From Granulosicoccus sp045106475 (GTDB taxonomy: Bacteria; Pseudomonadota; Gammaproteobacteria; Granulosicoccales; Granulosicoccaceae): a DNA stretch of 64,000 nt. A program made the translations under genes and the position numbers. Under the pieces are notes generated by a model. It did no database searches. It worked only from the letters and a program-made list of their open reading frames with translations, and was not told where the DNA came from. How positions within the stretch are numbered: position 1 is the first letter of the stretch; the number at the start of each line of letters is the position of its first letter. The DNA is taken from NCBI GenBank assembly GCA_045106475.1, contig JBGCEO010000011.1, positions 62,001 through 126,000 on the forward strand, in the 5' to 3' direction. Positions 8,052 to 16,291 of the stretch are shown piece by piece.

Positions 8052-9275
8052 ATGAAACGTAAACACTATTCACTAATAGTATGTTCGCTTCCTTTACTTT
8101 GCCTGGGCGTAATTAGCCTATTCAATTTTTACATCGATCCCTACCAGATTTTTAGCGAAAACCGTGATGCTGTGTACCGCGATAAACCTGCCCTGCACGC
8201 GAACATGCGAATGCACAAGGCACATCAGGTTTCTCTGCAAAAACCTAACGCATTGATTCTAGGCACATCAAAGGCTATACAGGGTATCCCAACGCAGCAC
8301 AGCTTTTTCAACGATAAGCGGGTTTACAACCTTGCAGTGCCGTTGGCCACCATGAACGCGCTAACCTACCTGTTGCGCCATGCCCAAGATAATCACCCAC
8401 TAAGCTCAGTAGTGCTCGCACTGGATTTTCTTTCATTTAATACACGTGCACGAACCGACGGGCCTGCCGCAGGCTTTCAAACGTCCAGACTCGACGGGCA
8501 TGAAGAGAGCAGCAAGTATTACTGGCAGGACTACCTATCAGCACTAACGTCGATGGATGCATTAAGAGCATCATTTAGAAATAATGAAGGACATCGAGTT
8601 TTAACCGGTCTCGGCGGGCGTGAAGACGCAGAAATTCGTTCACGATTAAAAGATGGTGGTCATCGCAGCAACACTATAAAGATCGAGGAGTTTTTTACCA
8701 ATGCTGTCTACTTGCCAAAACCACATCGAAAATTCAGTTTTACAACACCAAAGGAGAGCAGTCTGTTCTGGTACGAGCAATTTATGCGTAGCGTTTATCA
8801 GAACGATATACCTACACAGCTGCTGATCAGTCCCAACCATGCTCGCCTGAATGAATTGATTTACCAGGCTGGCCTATGGCCACAATTTGAGCAATGGAAA
8901 CGACGCCTGGTAGCGATCAACGAGCTTGTAGCCAAAGAATTCGACAAAGAGATTCTAACTCTTTGGGATTTTAGTATGCCTGGCACCATCACTACCGAGG
9001 CTTTTCCTGAAGCCGGGGATGAACTAAGTCAAATGAAATATTACTACGAGGCGATACACTTCAATCAGACAACCGGCAGTTTGATACTTGATCGATTAGC
9101 CAAACGCAGCTCTATAGATAAAACTGACACTACAGAACCATTTGGTATTGAGCTAGACGCTAACAGCATAGATCAAACTCTCGCTACCATAAACGAGCGA
9201 CAATCTGACTTTCGCAAACGATATTCTGACTATGTCATTGAGCTCAGGCAAATGATAGATGGCAATCAAGAGTGA
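8052..9275 (+). CDS. Membrane-anchored SGNH/AlgX-like protein, probable MBOAT partner
   Basis: 407 residues. One N-terminal hydrophobic anchor (SLIVCSLPLLCLGVISLFNF), then a periplasmic domain. LILGTSKAIQGI (near residue 75) is placed like the GxS nucleophile block of SGNH hydrolases, and EAIHFNQTTGSLILDRL near residue 335 looks like the C-terminal block with the catalytic His. It follows the MBOAT gene with a 2-bp gap, so the pair is almost certainly cotranscribed and likely cooperates in O-acylation of a secreted polymer. Homology to AlgJ/AlgX is weak by eye; it could instead be a structural partner without catalysis. Confidence 0.6.
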   Translation: MKRKHYSLIVCSLPLLCLGVISLFNFYIDPYQIFSENRDAVYRDKPALHANMRMHKAHQVSLQKPNALILGTSKAIQGIPTQHSFFNDKRVYNLAVPLATMNALTYLLRHAQDNHPLSSVVLALDFLSFNTRARTDGPAAGFQTSRLDGHEESSKYYWQDYLSALTSMDALRASFRNNEGHRVLTGLGGREDAEIRSRLKDGGHRSNTIKIEEFFTNAVYLPKPHRKFSFTTPKESSLFWYEQFMRSVYQNDIPTQLLISPNHARLNELIYQAGLWPQFEQWKRRLVAINELVAKEFDKEILTLWDFSMPGTITTEAFPEAGDELSQMKYYYEAIHFNQTTGSLILDRLAKRSSIDKTDTTEPFGIELDANSIDQTLATINERQSDFRKRYSDYVIELRQMIDGNQE

Positions 9276-9459
9276 ACTCTGCTTGAGGAACGATGGCATC
9301 ATTGATTACGCCTTGGATGATCAACTTTGCTTGCACTCTTCATTGCTGCAAAGATTCATATCCTCGCAGACAGCATCAATAGAGCAGTGGGTGGTAGCGA
9401 TTTACCAGCCGTAGGTATGCAACCTGCCGTCAAGTATGCTCAGTTAAAATGAACTCGAA

Positions 9460-10140
9460 CTATTCAAAATACCCTGAATGGGTAAGATGAATGTGAGCAA
9501 TGGTACTGTCCAGTCTGCCAAGGTGTTGTCGAATAATGTTAGTCGCATCCACGAGTGACTTGTTTTCCAAAGCCCAAACCAGTTTCATATGATCGTCAAT
9601 CAACGTTTCCGCCTCTGTTGCCCGATCCAAACTCAACGTGCAAAGCCGATCTATTTTTTGTCGACACTCAGTCAGTACTTCGATTGCGGTAGGGCAATCG
9701 CTAAGCTCACAGATTTGCTGGTGAAACTGATAATCAAGAGTATGGAATTTTACCAACTGTTTCTTATTTACGGCTTCTTGCTGCTCGTCAAGTGACTTCA
9801 ATAATGCCTTGGTTTTAGCACTATTCCACACTCTGCATGCCTGATGCAGCACCTCGAGTTCCACTGCAAGCCGGACAAATCTGGCGTGAGCTATTCGTTG
9901 CAGTGAAAATCCACGCACAAGCGTTGCCTTTTGCGGTCGGACTAACAGGAGCTCCATGTTGGCCAGCCTGACAAATGCATCACGAACTGGTTGCCGGGAT
10001 ACCGAAAATCGCTTCGCTACCTCTATCTCTGACAACTTCGTCGCAGGTGGTAGTTCAAGAGATGTAATTTCACGAAGCAGGTGTTCGTACACTTCATCTG
10101 TAGTCGTACGACGGTCAACTTTGTGAGCCAAATCTAGCAT
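9460..10140 (-). CDS. GntR-family regulator, FCD subfamily
   Basis: About 226 residues from the ATG at 10138-10140; an upstream in-frame ATG at 10179 adds 13 residues and neither has a clear ribosome site. The winged-helix domain shows TTDEVYEHLLREITSLELPPATKLSEIEVAKRFSVSRQPVRDAFVRLANMELL (given here only to identify the fold), the FadR-type pattern. The C-terminal helical FCD domain contains the spaced metal-ligand pattern FHTLDYQFHQQI and a final TNIIRQHL helix. Such regulators repress neighbouring carboxylate-catabolism genes and respond to a pathway acid. It is divergent from the TRAP operon and a palindrome overlies that promoter. Confidence 0.82.
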   Translation of the reverse strand: MLDLAHKVDRRTTTDEVYEHLLREITSLELPPATKLSEIEVAKRFSVSRQPVRDAFVRLANMELLLVRPQKATLVRGFSLQRIAHARFVRLAVELEVLHQACRVWNSAKTKALLKSLDEQQEAVNKKQLVKFHTLDYQFHQQICELSDCPTAIEVLTECRQKIDRLCTLSLDRATEAETLIDDHMKLVWALENKSLVDATNIIRQHLGRLDSTIAHIHLTHSGYFE

Positions 10141-10234
10141 GGAGAGCTTAAGTTGCCTTGCACATAGCAAAGCCAGCAAAACAGCAGTGCCAGCGTTGCG
10201 TTTTGAAGAAAACGTCCACTTTTTTCATTTTTTG

Positions 10235-10263
10235 TTGACATTAGTTGTTGTAGAGCAGATAGT
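10235..10263 (+). promoter_or_regulatory. Sigma70-type promoter of the TRAP operon
   Basis: Perfect TTGACA (10235-10240), 17 bp, GATAGT (10258-10263, four of six matches). The strong -35 with a weak -10 suits a regulated promoter. Confidence 0.55.
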
Positions 10264-10277
10264 ATTCTAACATACTA
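10260..10277. promoter_or_regulatory. Candidate GntR operator TAGTAT-N6-ATACTA
   Basis: Perfect 6-bp arms separated by TCTAAC, overlapping the -10 element and the expected start site. Position and symmetry suit repression by the divergent FCD-type GntR protein; this is inference from layout. Confidence 0.45.
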
Positions 10278-10444
10278 GATGACAAGTTTAGTGCGACGTA
10301 TGCGTGCTGGTGGTTGTTTTGGCGATGACATTTAGCTCCTCAGGCAAAACACACTCGTGTCCGACAAAGCTTTTATTTGGTGTGGTGGTGGTTGCATGCC
10401 GCAATGAACTTCAGAGCCATTCTTAATTTAATACCGGAGGATTT

Positions 10445-11416
10445 ATGAGTAACAAACTTTCTTTATTACTAACTGGTGCATTATTGTGCCTTTCGTGGAC
10501 AGCCAACGCCGAAAATTGGCGGGCCTGGAATATACACAACGACGGTCACCCCAATACCGCAGCGATGAATAAATTCTCAGAGCTTGTCGCTGAGGCCACC
10601 AATGGTGACGTCACAGTAGAGGTCTTCCATGGCGGTGTGCTTGGCTCTCAGCCGGACGCGCTGGAGCAGGTGCGACTGGGTGCGATCGAAATCGGCAACT
10701 TCAACCTGGGGCCTATCGGTCCGATGGTCAAAGAAGCAAATCTTGTATCGCTGCCTTTCATTTTCAAAAGCGTTCCCCACATGTTTCGCGTTCTTGAAGG
10801 CGACGCTGGCCAGACTATAGCAGCAGCAATGTCAGAAGCAGGTCTGCAGCCCCTGGCTTGGGTCGATGCAGGGGCTCGATCTTTCTATAGCCAGAAGCCT
10901 ATCAACACGCCGGCGGATGTCGAAGGTCTCAAGATTCGGGTTATGAACAACGATCTTTACACTTCGATGATCTCTGCAATGGGTGGCAACCCTTCCCCGA
11001 TGGCATTCGCAGAAGTACAACAAGCGCTTAAAACCGGTGTAGTTGACGGAGCTGAAAACAACTTCCCCTCGTTCAAGAACGTCGGCCACTTTGAAGTGAC
11101 CAGCCACTATTCCCTTAGTGAGCATCTGATCATCCCTGAGTGCATCTGTGTTAACACGAAAAAGTTCGCAGCGCTATCACCTGAATTGCAAGATGCTGTA
11201 CGCGGTGCTGCTGAAGAAGCTGCCCTGTTTCAGCGCGAACTTTGGGCTGTTCAGTCTGAGCAGGCTCGCAAGGATGTTGAAGCGGCTGGAATCAAAGTCA
11301 ACGAAATCGCCGACAAAGGCCCATTTCAGGACGCCATGGTTCAGGTCTACGATGAATACCTGGCTGCGAACCCGGATATGAAGAGTCTGGTTGAAATGGC
11401 CCAGTCCACTGAGTAA
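10445..11416 (+). CDS. TRAP transporter periplasmic binding protein (DctP family)
   Basis: 323 residues with signal peptide ending SWTANA before ENWRAWNIHND. DctP-family features: FHGGVLGSQPDALEQVRLGAIEIG, an ANLVSLPFIF segment, and GLKIRVMNND with the conserved Arg (residue 165) that clamps the ligand carboxylate. ATG follows a strong GGAGGA. It delivers a carboxylate to the DctQM membrane pair encoded downstream. A terminator-like hairpin separates it from the membrane genes, an arrangement that commonly gives excess binding protein. The ligand is not identifiable by reading; downstream GlcG-like and hydroxyacid-dehydrogenase genes point to a hydroxy acid or sugar acid. Confidence 0.88.
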   Translation: MSNKLSLLLTGALLCLSWTANAENWRAWNIHNDGHPNTAAMNKFSELVAEATNGDVTVEVFHGGVLGSQPDALEQVRLGAIEIGNFNLGPIGPMVKEANLVSLPFIFKSVPHMFRVLEGDAGQTIAAAMSEAGLQPLAWVDAGARSFYSQKPINTPADVEGLKIRVMNNDLYTSMISAMGGNPSPMAFAEVQQALKTGVVDGAENNFPSFKNVGHFEVTSHYSLSEHLIIPECICVNTKKFAALSPELQDAVRGAAEEAALFQRELWAVQSEQARKDVEAAGIKVNEIADKGPFQDAMVQVYDEYLAANPDMKSLVEMAQSTE

Positions 11417-11459
11417 GTGACTGATAGCCTCAAAAGCTAGCGGATAGAAGAGTCAAAAG

Positions 11460-11497
11460 CACCCGGCTTCCTATACTGTTGTCGGGTGTTTTCTTTT
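11460..11497 (+). terminator. Rho-independent terminator or attenuator between TRAP P and Q genes
   Basis: CACCCG (11460-11465) pairs with CGGGTG (11483-11488), followed by TTTTCTTTT. The stem is short with a 17-nt loop, so partial termination is likely. Confidence 0.6.
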
Positions 11498-11525
11498 CCA
11501 ACACTTATTAAACGAACTTAAAACA

Positions 11526-12056
11526 ATGAGCGACGCATCACCTGAACCACCAGCACTATTACGTGGTATGGACGGGATCTTTAACCTGCTTTGCCGCTTC
11601 TGTCTCATTCTTGCTGGCACAGCCCTCGTCGCAATGACGGTGATGTTTGCATGGCTGGTTTTTGGCCGCTACGTTTTAAACGACACACCGACATGGGTCG
11701 AGCAGGTTTCGCATTTGCTTCTCATGGTTATTGCGTTTCTGGGAGCTGCGGTTGGTGTCCGTCAGGACACACATTTGTCTGTTGTCCTTTTTCGAAGCGC
11801 AGTGCCGTCATCGGTACGCACCCTGTTTGTATTTATCACTGACGTGTTGATGGCCATCTTCGGTGGCTTCATGTTTTGGTACGGCCTTGAATTAACGCAA
11901 TTCAAATGGAACACACTCATCCCACTGATTCAAGTGCCGGAAGGTTTCCGATCGCTGCCATTAACGATTTGTGGCGCGTTAATCTTTCTGTTTTCCGCAG
12001 GTCACCTCATCCGTCTGTTACTCGGCCGTGATGAACGTGTAGACAGCGTGGAATGA
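11526..12056 (+). CDS. TRAP transporter small membrane subunit (DctQ family)
   Basis: 176 residues with four hydrophobic segments, the expected DctQ topology. The family pattern is clear in the middle: FAWLVFGRYVLNDTPTWVEQVSHLLLMVIAFLGAAVGVRQDTHLSV (family-defining R-Y-V-x-N ... W-x-E-E/Q and G-x-x-x-G-x-R stretch). DctQ bridges the binding protein and the large permease. It lies 110 bp after the binding-protein gene and 26 bp before DctM. Confidence 0.85.
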   Translation: MSDASPEPPALLRGMDGIFNLLCRFCLILAGTALVAMTVMFAWLVFGRYVLNDTPTWVEQVSHLLLMVIAFLGAAVGVRQDTHLSVVLFRSAVPSSVRTLFVFITDVLMAIFGGFMFWYGLELTQFKWNTLIPLIQVPEGFRSLPLTICGALIFLFSAGHLIRLLLGRDERVDSVE

Positions 12057-12082
12057 ACTTAAAAATAGCATAGAGATTAAAA

Positions 12083-13363
12083 ATGGGACTTCTGCTGCTC
12101 GTCGGGGTATTTGCTTGTTGCGTCATCATTGGATTACCAGTCGCATTTGCGTTGGGCATCTCTGCACTCGCTGCGTTCTGGTTCGAGGGATTACCGCTTT
12201 TGATCGTCTTCCAGCGCATAGTCGCTGGAATCAACGTCTATTCTCTAATGGCCATCCCTTTCTTCATTTTCGCAGGCGAGCTGATGTTTCACGGCGGCAT
12301 TGCGATGCGGCTAGTGCGTTTTGCACAAAATGCAGTAGGCGCGGTGCGTGGCGGCCTGGGCATTGTGAACGTTTTCTCGTCGATGCTCTTTGGCGGCATT
12401 TCAGGATCTGCTATTGCTGACATCTCTGCACTGGGGTCAATCCTTGTGCCTGTCATGAAAGACAAAGGTTACGATGCCGACTACGCGGTTAACGTCACTG
12501 TCACCTCATCAATCGCGGGTATTATCATTCCGCCCAGCCACAACATGATCATCTACGCGCTTGCAACCGGTGGTGCGGTTTCGATCTCCAAACTATTTCT
12601 CGCAGGGGTTATACCCGGCATCCTTATGTGTGTGTGTCTGGCAATCGCTGCTTATGTTATTGCGGTGAAACGTGGGTATCCGTCTGAAAAATTCCCCGGC
12701 TGGACCGTACTCATGCTGAGTTTTGTCAGTGCAATTCCCGGGCTTCTAACAGCGGTAATTATCGTCGGAGGTGTCTTGTCGGGAGTGTTTACCGCCACAG
12801 AGTCCGGCGCATTCGGAGCACTGTACGCTTTCGTGGTGACAGTTCTGGTTTATCGCAGCATTACCTGGACGAGTTTTAAGCTCGCAGTCGTTCAGGCAGT
12901 ACGCACCACTTCGATGGTGATGATTCTGATCGCTTGCGCCGGTGCTTTCGCCTATATGCTTACGTTCTTTCGGGTTCCGAATCTGACGATCGAATTTCTG
13001 ACTGGTCTAACCGAAAACCCAATTCTTATTCTGTTGATGATCAATGGCGTTCTGCTGTTACTTGGAATGATCATGGACATGGCGGCATTGATATTGATTT
13101 GTACACCGATCTTCCTTCCAATTATGAATGCACTAGGAATTGATCCGTTGCAGTTTGGCATGATCCTTTTGGTTAACCTGGGACTCGGTCTTTGTACACC
13201 GCCGGTCGGCTCCTGCCTGTTTGTAGGTTGTGCAGTTGGCAAGCTGCCAATGGAAAAAGCAGTGCGGTCGATTTGGCCATTTTATCTCGCCATTTTAGTG
13301 GCATTAATGCTGATTACCTTTGTCCCGGCGATTTCATTAACATTGCCGCGATTGATTAGCTAG
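12083..13363 (+). CDS. TRAP transporter large permease (DctM family)
   Basis: 426 residues, hydrophobic throughout, length typical for DctM. Recognisable blocks include FIFAGELMFHGGIAMRLVRF, the SMLFGGISGSAIADISALG motif, SIAGIIIPPSHNMIIYA, ESGAFGALYAF, and near the C-terminus LGLCTPPVGSCLFVG. This subunit carries the sodium-coupled transport path and completes the TRAP system. Confidence 0.9.
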   Translation: MGLLLLVGVFACCVIIGLPVAFALGISALAAFWFEGLPLLIVFQRIVAGINVYSLMAIPFFIFAGELMFHGGIAMRLVRFAQNAVGAVRGGLGIVNVFSSMLFGGISGSAIADISALGSILVPVMKDKGYDADYAVNVTVTSSIAGIIIPPSHNMIIYALATGGAVSISKLFLAGVIPGILMCVCLAIAAYVIAVKRGYPSEKFPGWTVLMLSFVSAIPGLLTAVIIVGGVLSGVFTATESGAFGALYAFVVTVLVYRSITWTSFKLAVVQAVRTTSMVMILIACAGAFAYMLTFFRVPNLTIEFLTGLTENPILILLMINGVLLLLGMIMDMAALILICTPIFLPIMNALGIDPLQFGMILLVNLGLGLCTPPVGSCLFVGCAVGKLPMEKAVRSIWPFYLAILVALMLITFVPAISLTLPRLIS

Positions 13364-13394
13364 CTGGTATTCGCCTAACACTTTGGAGTACTAC

Positions 13395-13814
13395 ATGCTA
13401 ACGATCAAACGTCTCGATATAAACGATGCTCGATTGCTTATTGCAGGCGCTAGAGCGAAGGCGCAAGAAATTGGTGTACCGATGGGCATTGCTGTCACAG
13501 ACGAAAGCGGAGCCCTCATCGCATTTGAGAAGATGGACGGAGCCAAAATACTGTGCGCTTCATTTGCCATTGATAAGAGCTTCACAGCAACCGGTACTCG
13601 AAAGGGTACACATGAACTTAATGAGGCCAATCAGCCTGGTAAACCAACCCATGGACTTGCCTCGGCGATGGGTGGACGAATATTGGTACTCGCAGGTGGC
13701 CTCCCGATATTTATAGACAACGTGGTTGTTGGAGGTATCGGCGTCAGTTCGGGAAGCCCTGCGCAGGATCTAGAAGTTGCTCAGGCCGGCGTCAAGGCCT
13801 TACTCGACCGCTAA
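13395..13814 (+). CDS. GlcG/HbpS-like (DUF336) protein
   Basis: 139 residues from the ATG preceded by GGAG. Family pattern: ARAKAQEIGVPMGIAVTDESGALIAFEKMDGA, then a C-terminal GGLPIFIDNVVVGGIGVSSGSPAQDLEVAQAG. GlcG/HbpS proteins are small mixed alpha/beta proteins found in glycolate, propanediol and haem-related loci; their biochemical role is rarely defined. It sits 31 bp after the TRAP permease and 39 bp before a beta-hydroxyacid dehydrogenase, so it is part of this catabolic operon. Confidence 0.78.
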   Translation: MLTIKRLDINDARLLIAGARAKAQEIGVPMGIAVTDESGALIAFEKMDGAKILCASFAIDKSFTATGTRKGTHELNEANQPGKPTHGLASAMGGRILVLAGGLPIFIDNVVVGGIGVSSGSPAQDLEVAQAGVKALLDR

Positions 13815-13853
13815 ATAATCATTTAACAATTCTCTGTGGGAGACAGAACAGAC

Positions 13854-14744
13854 ATGACTAAACCAACCATCGGCTTCATCGGTCTCGGTCTTATGGGTGC
13901 CAACATGGTTGAATGCCTGCAAAAGAACGGCTTCGAGCTTACGATCATGAGCCGAAAAAGCGATGTTCGCGAAGCAGCTGTGGCACGCGGGGCGACTGTA
14001 GCCAGCTCGCCAAAGGAGCTGGCCATGGCAAGTGACATCGTGATGCTATGTGTAACGACGTCTGACGTCGTCGAGTCTCTGGTGTACGGTGACGCCGGTA
14101 TCCTCGCCGGTATCAAAGAAGGTGCGGTGCTGATCGATTATGGCACTTCAATCCCTGCCTCCACACAAAAGATTGGCGCTGATCTCGCCGCAAAGGGCGT
14201 AGGCATGATCGATGCCCCGCTTGGACGTACACCCGCACATGCCGCTGATGGTTTGCTCAACATAATGGCGGCAGGTAAAAAGGAGACCTTTGATAAAGTA
14301 AAGCCTGTCCTCGACGTTCAGGGTGAAAATGTTTTTTACCTTGGCGCTCTGGGTGCAGGGCACACGACAAAGCTGATCAACAACTTCATGGGCATGACAA
14401 CGGCGTGCGCAATGAGCCAGGCTTTTGCAGTAGCCGATCGCGCAGGTATTGAACGGCAGCAACTTTATGACATCATGTCAGCCGGCCCGTCTAATTCACC
14501 TTTCATGCAGTTTTGCAAAAACTACGCTGTGGATGGCGTGAGTGATCTAGGTTTCTCAATAGCTAACGCGAATAAGGATCTGAGCTACTTTGTTCAAATG
14601 GTAGAAGATATAGGCACACGCGCAGCAATCGCGGAAGGAACCTCTGCAAACCTTCAAGCGGCTTTAGATGCCGGCATGGGTGATGCGAATGTACCTGAGA
14701 TTTTTGATTATTTTCTTAAGCTGGAAAACAACCAAGCAGGCTGA
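13854..14744 (+). CDS. Beta-hydroxyacid dehydrogenase (3-hydroxyisobutyrate / tartronate-semialdehyde / threonate dehydrogenase family)
   Basis: 296 residues from ATG with GGGAG upstream. The N-terminal Rossmann motif is IGFIGLGLMGANM; the substrate-binding block reads IDAPLGRTPAHAADGLLNIMAAG in the place of the usual DAPVSGG; the catalytic-lysine segment is GAGHTTKLINNFMG. The enzyme should interconvert a beta-hydroxyacid and its semialdehyde with NAD(P). The DAPLGRTP variant is frequent in sugar-acid and hydroxyacid clusters, in keeping with the TRAP transporter upstream. Exact substrate unknown. Confidence 0.82.
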   Translation: MTKPTIGFIGLGLMGANMVECLQKNGFELTIMSRKSDVREAAVARGATVASSPKELAMASDIVMLCVTTSDVVESLVYGDAGILAGIKEGAVLIDYGTSIPASTQKIGADLAAKGVGMIDAPLGRTPAHAADGLLNIMAAGKKETFDKVKPVLDVQGENVFYLGALGAGHTTKLINNFMGMTTACAMSQAFAVADRAGIERQQLYDIMSAGPSNSPFMQFCKNYAVDGVSDLGFSIANANKDLSYFVQMVEDIGTRAAIAEGTSANLQAALDAGMGDANVPEIFDYFLKLENNQAG

Positions 14745-14789
14745 TCCATATACAGTCGGTCGATATCAGTACCCTTCAAGGCAATGACA

Positions 14790-14824
14790 CCGTAAATTGC
14801 CGAAGTAGCTTCGTACACTTACGG
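14790..14824. other. Two-part stem-loop downstream of the dehydrogenase
   Basis: Outer stem CCGTAA (14790-14795) with TTACGG (14819-14824) and inner stem CGAAG (14801-14805) with CTTCG (14809-14813). No T-run follows on either strand, so it is not a standard terminator; it may still end or protect the TRAP operon transcript. Confidence 0.35.
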
Positions 14825-14897
14825 AGCATCGCTGTAGTTTTCTGATTAAAAATCTGACCTCACTTCACCCTATAAAACGAATCGATTTTGATGGTCA

Positions 14898-15016
14898 GAA
14901 TTTAATCTACCTCGGTATTTAATCTACCTCGGAATTTAAGCTACCTCGGAATTCAATCTACCTCGGCACTTAATCCACCTCTGAATTCAATCTACCCCGG
15001 GATTTAAGCTACCAGG
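14898..15016. repeat. Tandem array, seven units of 17 bp
   Basis: Consensus GAATTTAATCTACCTCG. Units start at 14898, 14915, 14932, 14949, 14966, 14983 and 15000, all exactly 17 bp, with one to five differences from consensus. The array lies between convergent genes, ending 6 bp before the stop codon of the enoyl-CoA hydratase gene. Seventeen is not a multiple of three and the array is non-coding. No direct-repeat/spacer structure of a CRISPR is present. Confidence 0.92.
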
Positions 15017-15022
15017 GATAGA

Positions 15023-15793
15023 TTATCGGGAAAATGTCGCTTTGCGTTTTTCGACAAATGCGCTCATCCCTTCTTTCTGATCTTCAGTCCCGAACAAGGA
15101 ATAGAAAAAACGACGTTCAATCTCTAACCCTTGACTCAAACTCGTATTCTCAGCCGCGTTTACAGCTTCTCGCGCAAGTGTAACGGCAGGTGCTGAGAAG
15201 CCGCTTATCAACAGCGCAGTTTTTTGTGCATCGGGCAGCAAATCAGCGACCGGTACAACGCGTGACACCAGGCCTGCGCGTTCAGCTTCGGTAGCATTCA
15301 TCATTCTTCCCGTCATACACATCTCCATGGCCTTGGCAGCGCCGACCAAACGTGTCAGTCTTTGCGTACCACCAAGGCCCGGGATCGTACCAAGACGAAT
15401 TTCAGGCTGCCCAAATTGCGCATTCTCAGCCGCCATGATGAAATCGCACATCATCGCTATCTCACAACCTCCACCCAAAGCGTAACCAGCAACAGCCGCA
15501 ATGGTGGGTGTTCGGCATTCTGCAATACAACACCAATCGTTCAGGTAATTTTCCTGTAATGCATCAAGGTAGCTTACATCCTGCATCTCCTTGATATCTG
15601 CGCCAGACGCAAATGCTCTATCAGAACCTGTGATCACTATCGCTCGGATGCTTGCATCCAGATCCCACTCGCTAATGACTTGTTTGACCTCAGCCATCAT
15701 ACGAAGGTTAAGCGCATTCATCGCATCAGAGCGATTAAATATCAGGGTTCCCACGCCTTGTTCAGAAGAGGCTAAAATGGTGTCGAAGCGCAT
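15023..15793 (-). CDS. Enoyl-CoA hydratase (crotonase family)
   Basis: 256 residues from the ATG at 15791-15793. Crotonase features: RAFASGADIKEM oxyanion-hole segment, AVAGYALGGGCEIAMMCD with the first catalytic Glu, and FGQPEIRLGTIPGLGGTQRL with the second catalytic Glu. Both glutamates suggest a true hydratase that adds water to 2-enoyl-CoA in beta-oxidation. Length is typical of short-chain hydratases (about 258). It is the most downstream member of the minus-strand fatty-acid block, separated from the acyl-CoA dehydrogenase gene by a plus-strand DUF952 gene. Confidence 0.88.
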   Translation of the reverse strand: MRFDTILASSEQGVGTLIFNRSDAMNALNLRMMAEVKQVISEWDLDASIRAIVITGSDRAFASGADIKEMQDVSYLDALQENYLNDWCCIAECRTPTIAAVAGYALGGGCEIAMMCDFIMAAENAQFGQPEIRLGTIPGLGGTQRLTRLVGAAKAMEMCMTGRMMNATEAERAGLVSRVVPVADLLPDAQKTALLISGFSAPAVTLAREAVNAAENTSLSQGLEIERRFFYSLFGTEDQKEGMSAFVEKRKATFSR

Positions 15794-15889
15794 AAGCAGT
15801 ATCTCTAATACGATAAAGAGCCCCCGGCCGCAACAAAAAGCCATGGAGGGATCACTCTACAATATCGCACATTCAGGTAACATTCGAGA

Positions 15890-16234
15890 ATGTTGAAAGA
15901 AGGCATCATCTACCACATTGCCCGATCACCCGATCTTCAAAAACGACTGAGCACTGACGACTATCGGTGTGCCTCACTCAAGGATGAAGGATTTATACAC
16001 TGTTGTGACCAACACCAGCTCGCGGGTGTAGTCAACCGCTATTATCAAGGTGTTGACGAGCTAGACTTGTTGATGATCGATGTTGACAAGCTATCCTGCG
16101 CATTAATACACGAAAACACGGTTGGTGGCAGCGAATTGTTCCCGCATGTTTACGGGCCAATCGACGCTAGCGCGATCATCGAGATAATCCCGTTCGGGCT
16201 TCAATCAACCGAGCGGCTGGGATTGTTAGACTGA
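15890..16234 (+). CDS. DUF952 family protein
   Basis: 114 residues. The pattern IIYHIARSPDLQKRL, then DYRCASLKDEGFIHCCDQHQLAGVVNRYY is typical of DUF952 (PF06108), small cytosolic proteins of unknown role distantly related to ADP-ribose-handling folds. The family's Y-H-I, S-L-x-x-E-G-F-I-H and final H-V-Y-G-P-I motifs are all present, so it should be folded and functional. It is a lone plus-strand gene embedded between minus-strand lipid genes and starts 97 bp after the divergent hydratase start. Confidence 0.8.
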   Translation: MLKEGIIYHIARSPDLQKRLSTDDYRCASLKDEGFIHCCDQHQLAGVVNRYYQGVDELDLLMIDVDKLSCALIHENTVGGSELFPHVYGPIDASAIIEIIPFGLQSTERLGLLD

Positions 16235-16291
16235 AGCCCGATTTCACTTTGGCCTGCTGGCCTGCTTTCAAACCGATCAACCAAGCTCTAG

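Larger units (their letters stand above)
10141..10444. other. Divergent control region between GntR gene and TRAP operon
   Basis: 304 bp without a gene. It carries a sigma70-type promoter (10235-10263) directed at the TRAP genes, a perfect 6-6-6 inverted repeat across its -10 and start region (10260-10277), and a good ribosome site (ACCGGAGGA, about 10434-10442) before the TRAP binding-protein gene. Confidence 0.6.

Noticed and set aside
14898..15016. CRISPR array interpretation of the 17-bp repeats
   Set aside because: Units abut directly with no spacers, and no cas genes are present.
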